DNA of 64,000 bases. Source: Datisca glomerata (Eukaryota > Streptophyta > Magnoliopsida > Cucurbitales > Datiscaceae). Under the pieces are notes generated by a model. That model searched no databases. It was not told where the DNA came from and was given only the letters and a program-made list of their open reading frames with translations. Positions 34,479-45,649 of this stretch are shown here, piece by piece. The translations under genes were made by a program, and so were the position numbers. Within the stretch, counting starts at the first letter, position 1. Each line of letters starts with the position of its first letter. Location: assembly GCA_003255025.1 (NCBI GenBank), contig QANY01002375.1:930001-994000 (forward strand), read 5' to 3'.

Positions 34479-36737
34479 TGTAGATACCGTATTTTATCTG
34501 GACATATAATTTAAATATACACACTTTGATTATTAGCCTATTTACTGGCCTAAAACCATGTGTGATTTATTAAAAAAGTAATTTCTAAAATAGATAAATA
34601 GATCAAGGACTAAAAATGAGAAAAATAGTTCAAGGACTAAAAAAATTTAAAAAAAATAAGTAAAATGACTAAAAGCAAAAAGGTAAATCATAATTTTACC
34701 TATGAATAATGAGTGAATCCTTCGCTTGAAGGATGTGTTTTTTTAGAGTGAGGAGAAGGTGATTTTGGAGAGAGAAATAAGAGACTTTTGAAATGAGAAA
34801 GAGGAGAGTCTTGTGAGAGAAGGAGTGATATTTTTAGAGAGAGTGAGAAATATGAGAGATTTTCTAAGAGAGAGAGGATGAGAGCTAATATTTATATTCA
34901 TCTATTCATCTTCTCTCATTCTATATTTCCTAATATTATTTAAGTTTCTTGCATCTTTACTAACAAGATATTGTTCATTGTTCTTCATCATTTCTCCTTC
35001 ATATTTATGTAGTTTATATTCTTTATTTCATTTTTCATATATAAGTGTTTGTCTTCTTCTTCTTCTTTATCTTTTATTCCTAATCTTGAGGTTATTTTTA
35101 TGCATTTTTAATTTTCTTACAAATTTGATAACGAAATATTTTTGTCATCAACTCAATCAATGGGTTTGAGGATGAAGCCTTTTGAGTGGTTCAAAAATTA
35201 ACTCAATGTGAATCAACCCTTTAATAAGTTGAAAGTGTACATTTGTTGTAAAAATCATCTATGATAATTTCTCATACATAAAAATACATAAAATAAAGAG
35301 AGAAACATCTATATAAAAATCTTGCAAACATTTAAGCTTTGAAAATTTTAATGTTCTCATAAGTCTTTTTATTTTTTTCAGATCTTGTTGCTATTTTAGT
35401 GACATTTGTTTGAACTAATTAACATCCATAATCATCCATTTTCTATTTGTTTAGTAATGAGGGAGAAAGGAAATATTGATAATTAGTGAAGTAAGTAGTC
35501 CAAAATAAAAAATGGTATATTTATATCCCAAACAAAAATACTATATTTTATAATTTATTAAACATTTTAGTGACACTTGTTTGAGCTAGTTATCATCCAT
35601 GAACATTCTTTTGCTACTTGATTTGTAATAAAGGAAGAAAGTAAATAATGGTAACTAGTGAATTAAGTAGTCTAAATACAAAAAGAGTATATTTATATCA
35701 AAACAAATTTTATTTTTAATTTTTATTGATCATTTTTTACATTGTGTCCGGTTTAACTGATTATCGTCCGTAATTTTACATTTTATATGCGTGTGCAATT
35801 ATATCATGCAATTAAACATTTATATTGATTAGTTTATTTAATAATAAAAGATTTAGTAATTATTTTTTCAATTGCATAATATTTAAAAAAATCTTAAGGG
35901 TGACATCACCCTCTGTGATAAAAACAGAGGGTGATATCATCCTCTATGATTAAAACAGAGGGTGATTCACCCTCTGTTAAGGCTGAGGGCGAATCACCCT
36001 CTGCGGACAAGGCTGATGCTTTATTTCTTTTAGTGATGAGTAGCTTAACATAAACCTGACCATATCCAATAAGGTTCAGTTTCTCCTTTCTAAAAAACCA
36101 TTTTATTGTGGCGTTTCAAGTGTTGTGAGTTGGGATATGATTCCATACTCCAACAATCATTGAATTCTAAATCTAAATATTCACCACATCGATCTGATCG
36201 AAGAGTTTTTAATGATTTACCTAATTATTTTTCAGCTTCAACTTTGAAGTCCTTAATCTTTTCAAAAGTTTCTGACTTTCAATGAAGACCACAATAAAAT
36301 GGTATTTATTTCTTTTATTTTTTCATGTAGTTGTTAATTTAACATTTTCTTTACATATTTATTTTTTTAGGTCTCTTATATTATTATATTTAAAATGTGA
36401 TCCATGTCTCATTCATTCATATCAACATGTGTATATATGTGATTTATGTTTAATTCACTTGTAATAACATGTATATGTTTAGGTCACAAAATAACATGTT
36501 AATTTAAATCATATTATCTTTATCAATTCTTTTCTCTTACCAAAATTCCTATGATGGATTTTGATTTTTTTGCGACATCAAACTTCTCGAACTACTGAGG
36601 TGAGGGGTTATTTTTAGGATACCAATAATAACTCCAATAATGCTTTGATTTTCAAAAAAAAATTAAAAACTAAAAATACTTTTCAATGATTTTTGTATCA
36701 CCCGTTAAAGGTCATTTACTTTGTTTCAGGATACCGT
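34479..36737 (+). repeat. 5' LTR of the Tat/Ogre-like element, right end missing, with foreign insert
   Basis: A likely start is TGTAGATACCGTATTTT at 34479. From about 34640 it aligns with 45650 onward through GAGAGAAATAAGAGACTTTTG and much AT-rich sequence, up to TTTACTTTGTTTCA at 36735. There it passes directly into internal sequence, whereas the 3' LTR goes on for about 300 bp. A palindrome cluster lies at 35900-36005. At 36008-36295 a segment is replaced by copia integrase DNA. Confidence 0.8.
36029..36285 (-). pseudogene. Copia integrase fragment lodged in the gypsy 5' LTR
   Basis: About 257 bp matching 22775-23040 at roughly 80-85 percent by eye, for example GTGATGAGTAGCTTAACAT and CCATATCCAATAAGGTT. 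On the minus strand it covers the integrase core around the RSDRGGEY region (read here as SDQ/DRCGEY-like, degenerate). It is absent from the 3' LTR, where about 195 bp of unrelated T-rich sequence occupies this position. No LTR, TSD or poly(A) accompanies it. Confidence 0.85.
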
Positions 36738-37350
36738 GTGGGGGCCCTTGTTACTCCATTTGGATAACAGCGTGGACAACCTGGAAGCATGGTAAGAAAT
36801 TTAGACCCTAACCACACTTATCCCTATAACTTTAAAGTCCAACCAATGTCCAAGTGAAAACAAATACTAGGCTCGTCCAAGTGCTAGATATGACACTTTG
36901 AATTATTGTGTGTTATCTTTTAACTGTCATGTTTTTTTATGAGCTAGCATCATCATCATCATCCTCATCATCATCATCATATCATCATCATCCTCATCAT
37001 CATCATCATCATTGTTATAGATATATCATTTTCATTACTTTATGCAACAAGATATTTTTCTCTTCATATATTTTTATTCTTTCATTGACATTAACATCAT
37101 CCATTATGTGGTTTAAATTTATGATTTGTCTCCATCACATTCGTCATAAGTTCATTATTTCTTCATGCATTATAGGATTCATTATTCGCTTCATGCATTA
37201 TTCATCCATTCTTTCCTTCATGCATTGTAAGTTCACTCTTTCAGGCATACATTAATCAAGATTGTTTCATCAATTGCTTAAAAAAAGAAAATAAAAAAGC
37301 TCACTTGTGCGTCTCCATCATCCTAAGAAAACACGATCTCAAGCTAGAGT
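36738..37350 (+). other. Leader of the Tat/Ogre-like element with (TCA)n microsatellite
   Basis: Starts GGATACCGTGTGGGGG and includes CCATTTGGATAACAGCGTGG, then a TCA/TCC trinucleotide run at 36949-37015 and T-rich sequence with CATTCATTA-type repeats to about 37260. No open gene is supported. The primer site was not identified because the LTR-leader junction is deleted. Confidence 0.6.
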
Positions 37351-37352
37351 TA

Positions 37353-38700
37353 TGGATGAGCAAGAAAAAGAAAAATCGTGAGAGGAAATGAAACAAGAAA
37401 TTAGGGAGCTAGAAAGAGCAATTGGCTAGAGTGCTAGAACTCCTCGCCACGAGAAAAGGGCTTAATCATTACAAAATCAACTGTCAAATGATACTCCACC
37501 TTACCCTCATAGGTTTACTCCAACCTATCAACGTCATCAGACTGACCACTTTCAACATGCTTCACCACCAATAAATATCCAACACTATCCATTTCCAAAT
37601 GTCCAAGAAATGATACAGACAGGGAAAATTGGGAACAACCCATCCACAATGGCCTGACCATAACCAAGCTTTCACTCCACAAGGCGAACTCTCTAATGAG
37701 CCAATCATCATACCCGAAGTCGATGACCCAAAGGTGCAGGGGCCTGTTACCAAACTAAGCGAAGACCCACTGTCGAAAGATAAGCTGGACTTTCTAGATG
37801 AGAGATTACGTGCTATTGAAGGGTCAGATGTATATGAAACCATTGATGCCACCCAATTATATTTGGTCCCAGATGTAACCATCCCACACAAATTCAGACT
37901 ACCTGAGTTTGAAAAATATGATGGTAGTACATGCTCGAGAAGTCACCTTATCATTTACTGTAGAAAGATGGTTGCTTGTGCAAATGATGATAAGCTGTTG
38001 ATTCATTTCTTTCAAGATAGCATGATGGGGCTTGCATCTCGCTGGTATATTCAATTGGATAACCAACCTATTCCGAGGTGAAAAGATTTAGTTAATGCTT
38101 AACTAATAAAATACAAGTATAACATAGACATAGCTCCTAATCGTCTGGATCTACAAAGGATGGAGAAAAATCCTACTAAAGGCTTTAAAGAATATGCGCA
38201 AAGGTGGAGGAAATTAGCTGCTTAGGTACAACCTGCCTTATCAGAAAAGGAGATGGCTGCAATGTTTAGCAACACCTTAAGATCTCCGTTCTATGATAAG
38301 ATGATTGCAAACGTTTCAAATAATTTCTATGACATTATAGTGATCGGTGAAAGGATTGAATATGGGGTAAAAGAATGGAAGAATTTTGGAAGTTGTATCA
38401 GATACATCATCCACGAAAAAAGGGCCACCATTGAAGCAAAAAGAATGAGATGTACAGATGATCACTTATGCTCGATGCTCATCATCATCCAAATACTGGG
38501 TATGTTTGCCTACAAGGATTCAAGAGCGGTACCATGGAGGTACATATATGAGGTTATTGCAAGCGGTAATGATAAAACTCAAGCGCTATATCCGTCAAGC
38601 CTCGATCTCCCCATAACTAATATTTCAGAAGTAGGTGGTATGACGAGGAGTGGCAGATGCTACATGCCAGATGTTTTCAAATGAAAAAAATGATGAGTTT
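37353..38700 (+). pseudogene. Gag of the Tat/Ogre-like element
   Basis: An ATG at 37353 opens MDEQEKEKS, with a stop after nine codons. The main block from 37629 gives FLDERLRAIEGSDVYE, YLVPDVTIPHKFRLPEFEKY, HLIIYCRKMVACANDDKLL and FFQDSMMGLASRWYIQL. This is the conserved gag core of Ogre/Tat elements. A continuation follows near 38100-38690, including RMEKNPTKGFKEYAQRWR and FSNTLRSPFYDKMIANVS. The capsid would package element RNA. Stops at 38081 and 38224 and others break it. Confidence 0.88.
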
Positions 38701-39850
38701 CAAAGGAAAAGGAAAGCAAAAGTCAAAGAAAGCGATGGTCATGAGCTCCAAAAAGAGATGTATAGCGGCCATGTGATAGACTCAGATATAATGAGAGGTA
38801 CATAGAAAGAAAGAGTAGTGTCTGAAGAAGAAGTTTGTGAATTTTTGAAGATCATCAAACAAAGCGAGTATAAGGTGATATAATAACTTAACCGCTTACC
38901 TGCGCACATATCTTTACTGTCACTTTTTCTTAATTCTGAACCACATCGCTAATCATTATTGAAGGTTTTTAATCAAGCATATGTCTATCATGACATTAAA
39001 GTGGAGAAGTTAAGTGGAATTGTGAGAAATATTACCGCATCAAATTTTATCACTTTCACAGATGATGAAATCCTTGCCGATGGTACTGGACACACCAAAA
39101 CTCTGCATATATCCGTGAAATGTAGGGATTATGTTGTTGTAAAAGTATTGATTGATAACGGTTCATCTCTAAATGTAATGCCAAGATCCACAGTAGCAAA
39201 AATCCCTGTGGATGCGACACATATGCGGCCGAGCATGATGATAATAAGAGCATTCGATGGTACCCGAAGAGAAGTAGTCGGAGACATAAAGATACAAATT
39301 CGAATCGTGCCATGCCTATTCAATATTATTTTCCAGGTTATTGACATAAATCCAGGATACAGTTTTCTTTTAGGTTGACCATGGATTCACTCTACTGGGG
39401 CGGTACTGTCTTCCTTACATTAGAAGTTAAAATTTATAATGGATCATAAACTCATATGTTTATATGGGGAGGAGGATTTATTGGTATCCAAGCCAACATC
39501 CATGTGATATGTTGAGGTGGTAGAAGAAGTATTGGAGTGCTCATTTTGATCATTTGAGATTGCGAACACTACATTTGTCGCCAGTGGCAAAATCATTCCA
39601 ACGCCAAGTCCATCAAAAGCATTTTAGATGGTGGCAAAATTGATAATAAAAGGGGGAAACAAGTCACGAAAAGGACTTGGGAGTGAGCATCAAGAGATAA
39701 ATAAGTTAATCGATTGGGACAAGAATGAGCAAATGTATGTGCTTGGATATAGACTGACCAAGGCTGATAGAGGGATAGTGGAAGCTCAAAAGAAAGAAAA
39801 GAAGATTGTAGGCTCGAAAATAGGGAATTCAATATGGAAATGACAATCAT
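38701..39850 (+). pseudogene. Protease region of the Tat/Ogre-like element
   Basis: The linker carries VSEEEVCEFLKIIKQSEYKV, a conserved Tat/Ogre motif (38820-38880), then QAYVYHDIKVEKLSGIV. The aspartic protease core VKVLIDNGSSLNVMP is at about 39137-39181; D-N-G-S is the catalytic motif, with D-T/S-G replaced by D-N-G. The frame runs to SFLLG at 39376, where a stop follows, then continues in pieces such as KGLGSEHQEINKLI up to about 39840. The enzyme would cut the polyprotein; this copy cannot. Confidence 0.85.
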
Positions 39851-40690
39851 ATCCTATATTTCTGAATCCTTCAGAAATGAGGGAACGAAGAACCGGTTAC
39901 AGTAGAGCAGTACGACCTTGAAGATGATATCGCCCAGCTTTCAATATCCGTAATCTTGGGAAAATCATCAAGGGCAAGTATAGAGGACTTGGTTTCTCGA
40001 TAGGATTCAGATCATGAGCTTAACAATTAGGATGTCACCGAACGACCAATGCTTCTTGAGAATTTTTAAGAGTAATGTGTTAATGCTAAAATTCTAATGA
40101 TTTTGCCCAATTTCTTAGGAATTTCGTTGTTATGGGCCTACATTTTCATCTGTTTCATGCCATCTCTTTGAATGAAAGTCCAAAAACTTGTTTCGTCACC
40201 TTCTGTTAATGATAAATATAATTCCAGTTCTTTTTGTTCTTCATTTTATGTCTACTTTTTTTCATTTTTGAAATGATGTTCATACTCATGCATTGTTTTT
40301 TTTTTCTCACCTTCCTTTCATCCAATAATCTGATTCTGGTTTGAGAATAGTGATTTTGAAAACAAGAGCATAAGCAATAACTTCGACAATCCCATTCTTA
40401 GCGTAGAGTCATATGAAAGTGACGAGGATAATTAACCATCTCCAGAAATGTTAAGAATGGTAGAAGAGGATGATAAAATAACTCAACCATATCAAGAGTT
40501 AACGGAGGTGATAAATTTAGGATTGGATGGAGAGATGAAAGAAGTCCAAATCGACACTTCTATGACAAGCGAAAGCTGCCGACAATTAATTGACTTAGTC
40601 AAGTAGTATATTGACGTCTTTTCATGGTCTTACCATGATATGCCAAGTCTAGACATTGATATCAAGGTTCATCATTTGTCACTTATGCCC
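39851..40690 (+). other. Protease-RT spacer containing a possible Ogre-type intron
   Basis: Coding traces persist to about 40065 and resume near 40345 with DFENKSISNNFDNPILSVES. The T-rich stretch between (about 40070-40340) has a pyrimidine-rich right end and an AG before the coding resumes. Ogre elements are known to carry a spliced intron between protease and RT. Position and composition fit, but splice sites cannot be fixed from one degraded copy. Confidence 0.45.
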
Positions 40691-41450
40691 GAAAGTAAAC
40701 CAATGCGATAAAAATTAAAGAAAATGAAATCAGACAAGCTGGTATAGGATCAAAGAAGAAGTTAAAAAGCAAGTAGATGCGGGCTTTTCAGAAGTAGAAA
40801 AGTACCTTGAATGGGTTGCTAACATAGTCCCAGTGCTGAAGAAAAATGGGAAAGTAAGGATGTGCATCGATTATAGAGACTTAAATCGGGCAAGCCCCAA
40901 GTATAATTTTCCATTACCTCATATCGTTGTCTTAGTAGATAAAACTATAGGACATTCAACCTTCTCTTTCATGGATGGTTTTTCGGGGTATAACCAAATC
41001 AAAATGGCTCCTGAAGACTGTTAAAATACCACTTTTTTAACTTTATGGAGTATATTTTGTTATAAGGTTATGCCATTTGGTCTAAAGAATGCAGGAGCGA
41101 CTTACCAACGCGCAATGATAACACTGTTTCATGATATGATGCATAAAGAAATCGAAGTGTATGTTGATGATATGATTTCCAAATCTCGTCAAGGGGAAGA
41201 TCACACTGTCACTCTGCGGAAACTATTTGAACGGTTGAGAAAGTTCCAGTTAAAGCTTAACCCGACAAAGTGTACATTCACAGCATCTTCAGGGAAACTA
41301 CTTGATTTTTTCATGAGCAAGGAAGGAATAAAAGTTGACCCTGATATGGTTCGAGCCATCATTGATATGCCACCACCTCAAACTCAAAAGGAAGTTAGAG
41401 GTTTCTTGGGGAGATTAAATTACATAGCCCGGTTCATCTCATAGCTAACT
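40691..41450 (+). pseudogene. Reverse transcriptase of the Tat/Ogre-like element
   Basis: Ty3/gypsy RT motifs in order: KNGKVRMCIDYRDLNRASPKY (40842-40905), FSFMDGFSGYNQIKMAPED (about 40966-41022) holding the first catalytic Asp, MPFGLKNAGATYQRAM (41070), EVYVDDMISKSR with the YVDD box at 41159-41170, LNPTKCTF and GKLLDFFMSKEGIKVDP. A stop at 41022 separates the first piece. The gypsy order and the MPFGLKNA motif distinguish this from copia. Confidence 0.93.
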
Positions 41451-41950
41451 GAAACTTGTGAACCTATATTTAAACTTTTTCGCAAAAGTGATATAGAAGG
41501 ATGAAATGATGATTGCCAAAATGCTTTTGAGAAGATCAAGCAATATTTGCAAAATCGCATATACTTGTTCCTCAAACCCGAGGGCGCCCACTCATTTTAT
41601 CTTATAGTAACAGAAATATCCATGGGTTACGTACTTGGTCAACACGACGCCTTTGGAAGAAAAGAATAAGCAATATACTATTTAAGCAAAAAGTTTACAA
41701 ATTATGAGGCTAATTATTCGGTGTTGGAGAAAACGTGTTGTGCATTAGCCTCAGTTTCTCATCTACTTAGACAGTACATATTATACCACATCACTTGCTT
41801 AATTTCAAATATGGATCCAATCAAGTATATCCTTGAAAATGCTGAATGGAAAATGTTGCTCACGGAATATGATGTTGTTTATGTCACGAGAAAGTCAATA
41901 AAATGAAGTGTACTTGCTGATTATCTGACAGATCAACTTGTGCAAGATTA
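41451..41950 (+). pseudogene. First RNase H domain (gypsy type)
   Basis: Follows RT directly. Pieces include AFEKIKQYLQN, YYLSKKFTNYEANYSVLEKTCCALA, SKKFT and TDQLVQDYEPM near 41935. This is the regular Ty3/gypsy RNase H, disrupted by stops at 41443, 41669 and 41904. Confidence 0.8.
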
Positions 41951-42029
41951 TGAGCCTATGAAGTTTAATTTTCATGATGAGAACGTATCAGTCATATTAA
42001 AAAATGAAGGAGAATCTATGGATCCATAA

Positions 42030-42450
42030 TTTTGTACAATGTTATTTGATGGCGTATCTAATGATGCAGGACATGGAATTGGGGCAATCCTCACATCTCA
42101 TGAGGGAAAGCTTTTCTCATTCACGGCAAAACTATGCTTTGACTGTATAAAAAATTTGGTAGAATATGAGGCATGTTCCATGGAAATTCAAGCAGCTTGT
42201 GATATGAAGATAAGGAAGCTTCGAGTGTATGTAGATTCGTTGTTGGTGATACGATAACTAAACGGGGAATGGGAAGCTAGAGATTCCAAGCTAGTACCTT
42301 ACAACAAATATGTAAATAAGTTAAGCTAAACTTTTGAAGTGATCTCATTTGACCATGTACCTAAGGAGAATAATCAAATCATAGATGCACTGGCAAATCT
42401 AGCGTCCATGTTTGCCGTAGACTTTAAGGAAGAAGTATAAAAATTGAGAA
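42030..42450 (+). pseudogene. Second RNase H domain (Tat-lineage aRH)
   Basis: MLFDGVSNDAGHGIGAILTS at 42039 begins a second RNase H: the F-D-G-S/A catalytic start, LVEYEACSMEIQAACDM with the catalytic Glu region, VYVDSLLVI with a catalytic Asp, then NGEWEARDSKLVPYNKY and NQIIDALANLASMF with the closing D-A-L-A motif. An extra archaeal-type RNase H between the regular domain and integrase is known as a trait of the Tat lineage. It is broken by stops at 42255 and 42326. Confidence 0.85.
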
Positions 42451-42569
42451 GCGAGATTTTCCTGCTCACTGTATGAGCATTAAAGAAGAGCCAGACACAA
42501 GATCATGGTATTACGGCATCAAACAGTAAATAAAGAAGGGGGATTATCCATCCAAAGCTTCCGAGAATA

Positions 42570-43740
42570 ATAAACGCACTATTAGATGATTATCCAAGGG
42601 TTTTTTCTTGAATGGTGAAATACTCTACAAAAGAAATCATGACATGGTGCTTTTAAGATGTGTTGATGCAACAGAAGCAAATTAAATCATAGAGGAAGTT
42701 CATGAAGGAATTTGTGGTGTTCATGCTAATGGACATATGATGTCCAAACAAATCCTGAGAGCAGGATATTATTGGTTAACTCTAGAATCTGACTGCATCA
42801 AGTACGCCAAGAAATGTCATAAATGTCAAATTTCTTAGCATAAAATTCACGTTTACATGTCATGGCCGCACCTTGGCTGTTCTCTATGGAGGGTATGGAT
42901 GTCATTGATCACATCACACCAAAAGCCTCAAACAGGCATCGTTTCATTTTGGTCTCTATAGATTATTTTACCAAATGGGTGGAGTGAGTTCTTATTCAAG
43001 TGTAACCAGAAGGATAGTTGTTAAGTTCATTAAAAAGGAAATAATTTGCCGATATGGTCTACCTGAAAGGATCATCACATATAATTGAAAAAATTTAAAT
43101 AACAAAATAATGAAAGAATAATGTGAGTAGTTTAAAATTATGCATCATAATTCATCTCCTCATCGTCTGAAGATGAACGGAGCAGTGGAAGCAGCCGATA
43201 AGAATATAAAAAAGATCATATAGAAGATGACGGAAGTTTATAAGGATTGGCATGAGATGCTTCCGTTTGCATTACATGAGTACCGCACATCAGTCCGAAC
43301 ATCAACTGTGACAACGTCATTCTCTTTGGTATATGGCATGGAAGGGATCCTTCCAATTGAGGTGGAAATTTCCTCCCTTAGAGTCTTAATGGAAGTGAAA
43401 TTAGAAGAAACAGAGTGGGTACGAACACGAGATGAGCAATTGAATTTCATTGAGGAAAAAAGATTGAATGCATTATGTAGAGGGCAATTATATCAAAGAA
43501 AAATGATGCAAACACATGACAAAAGTTACGTCCTTGATGTTTCTGAGAAGGAGATTTGTTGTTGAAAAATATAATCCTATATCAAAAAGATTATCATGGG
43601 AAATGAACCCTAAATTATGAAGGACCTTTCGTAGTCAAGAAGACATTTTCGGGAGGAGTCTCATTCTAACAGACATGGATGAAGATGATTTACCGCACGC
43701 AGTTAATTCAGATGCATTCAAGAAGTACTTTGTTTAACCA
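42570..43740 (+). pseudogene. Integrase of the Tat/Ogre-like element
   Basis: The zinc-binding region reads EVHEGICGVHANGHMMSKQI, then GYYWLTLESDCIKYAKKCHKCQ (HHCC, about 42700-42830). The core follows with a VIDHITPKASN-like piece, IDYFTKWVE (about 42960), a degraded stretch, HRLKMNGAVEAADKNIKKI (about 43165) with the catalytic Glu, and the C-terminal PFALHEYRTSVRTSTVTTPFSLVYG-like part, LPIEVEI and DMDEDDLPHAVNSDAFKKYF (about 43670-43730). Seven or more stops and frame changes occur. Confidence 0.9.
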
Positions 43741-44640
43741 CTTTAAGTATGGGAAAAATGAAGTTGGGAAAAAAATATTTTCAAAAAGAGCCATCTCGAA
43801 TACTGGAGAAATTCTCATTTTATAATTTTTCAAAATACTTGTTTGTAAAAATTGTTCATCATCAATGAAAAGCCATTTTTAGTTGACAAATACATATACT
43901 TCATCTTCTTGTTATTTTCATTATTTCTTATTCCTATTAATTCTAAGATATCATTAATTACTACTGAAATAACTTAGAAGTATAAACTTGGTTAAGTGAA
44001 AGCTAATTGAAAAAAGAAAAGAAAAGAAAAGATTAGGAACTAAGAAAGGTGGTTTGAGTGTGAGGTGAAATCTAAAAAGTCACCACGAGAAAAATAAGTA
44101 TGCACATGACGAAGGCCAAAACACGATTGGAGGATTACAATTAAAGTATAGAAAAGAAAAAAAATATGGAGAAATTATTCATTTTTCATCATCATCAATG
44201 TGAAGCCAAATACTAGGTTGATGAGCCAAATACTAAGGCATAAACCAATGAATAATGATGCATCATTTTTTTCAAAGTATGCTCAATACTTCATTGCGAG
44301 TCCATGAGCCTAGGCCAAGTTATTGTTTTGAGGGGAGAAGGATATGACTACATTAGTCGATTTTCAAAAACAATCATCAAATGATTTTCGTAGTAATGTT
44401 CACAATCATGCATAGCATGCATCCACGCAAAATCGCTACTTTGCATTTATATTTAAGAATTATAATTCATAGACATCCATCACATTACTTTCTTTTGATA
44501 CAATCCAAATGCATGAATCATTTAAGGATATTCTTTCGAAATCCACACATGACTTTCCAACATTTAGAGCCTGCATTAGTCTAGCTCTCGTACCATATGA
44601 AACTTGTAAAAATCAGATCAAATATCATTTACATATCTCA
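43741..44640. other. 3' non-coding spacer of the Tat/Ogre-like element
   Basis: AT-rich, with an AAAAG run near 44008-44030. No gene is supported; short open frames here are chance. Confidence 0.6.
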
Positions 44641-45640
44641 GTTAAATCGAACCCAAATTGAGTCGAGGTCGAAGCCTACGTCTATCCAAGTCCATTTTTC
44701 TTCAATATCTTTGGTTAAATTGAACCCGAATTGAGTCGAGAATGAAGCTTGTGTCTATCCAGATCCGTTTTCTTTCTAGTTTCTTTGGTTAAATCGAACC
44801 CGAATTGAGTCGAGGTCGAAGCATGTGTCTATCCAGGTATGTTTTTCTTTCAAATTTCTCTGGTTAAATCGAACCCGAATTGAGTCGAGGTCGAAGCTTG
44901 TTCCAGGTCCATTTCCCTATCAAATATATTTGGTTAAATCGAACCTGACTTTGTTGCGGTTGAAGCCCTGTGTCAGCACCTGGTCCATTTCAAAATATCC
45001 GGTTAAACCAAACCCGAATTGAGTCGAGGTCGAAGCCTGTTCGAGGTCCGTTTCCTTTTCAAATATATTTGGTTAAATCGAACCCAACTTTGTTGTGGTC
45101 GAGGCTCGGTGTCAGCGCCTGGTCAATTTTAAAATATCCGGTTAATTCGAACCTGAATTCAGTCCAGGTCGAAGCCAGTTCCAGGTCCGTTTCCCTTTCA
45201 AATATCTTTGGTTAAATCGAACACAATTTTTTCACTGTCAAAGTCCAGTGTCAGCGCCTGATCCATTTCAAAATATATGATTAAATCGAACCCGAATTGA
45301 GTCGGGTCGAAGTTTGTTCCAGGTTCGTTTCCCTTTCAATTATCTTTGGTTAAATCATACCCGACTTTGTCGCGATCGAAGCTCGATGTTAGCGCCCTGT
45401 CCATTTTAAAATATCTGGTAAATCAAACCCAAATTGAGTAGAGTTTGAAGCTTGTTCCAGGTCCGTTTCCCTTTCAGATATCTTTGGTTAAAATGAACTC
45501 GACTTTATCACGGTCAAAGCCTGACGTTAGCACCTGACCCATTTCAAAATATACGGTCAAATCAAACCCAAATTTAGTCATGGTCAAAGTCTGTTCAGGT
45601 CCATTTCCATTTCAATATCTGGTTAAATCGAACCCGAACT
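44640..45640. repeat. 3' tandem array of the Tat/Ogre-like element, 80-100 bp units in alternating types
   Basis: About 11-12 units, each opening GGTTAAATCGAACCCGA. Two types alternate: one with ATTGAGTCGAGGTCGAAGCC and TTCCAGGTCCGTTTCCCTTTC, the other with CTTTGTCGCGGTCGAAGC and GTGTCAGCGCCTGGTCCATTTC. From 44890 onward they form a higher-order unit of about 170 bp. It lies between integrase and the 3' LTR, as in many Tat/Ogre elements. A possible polypurine tract is obscured by the array and the missing LTR end. Confidence 0.9.
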
Positions 45641-45649
45641 GAGTTCAAA

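Noticed and set aside
36907..37255. 115-codon Ser/His-rich frame
   Set aside because: Runs through the TCA microsatellite in the leader of the gypsy element; not a gene.
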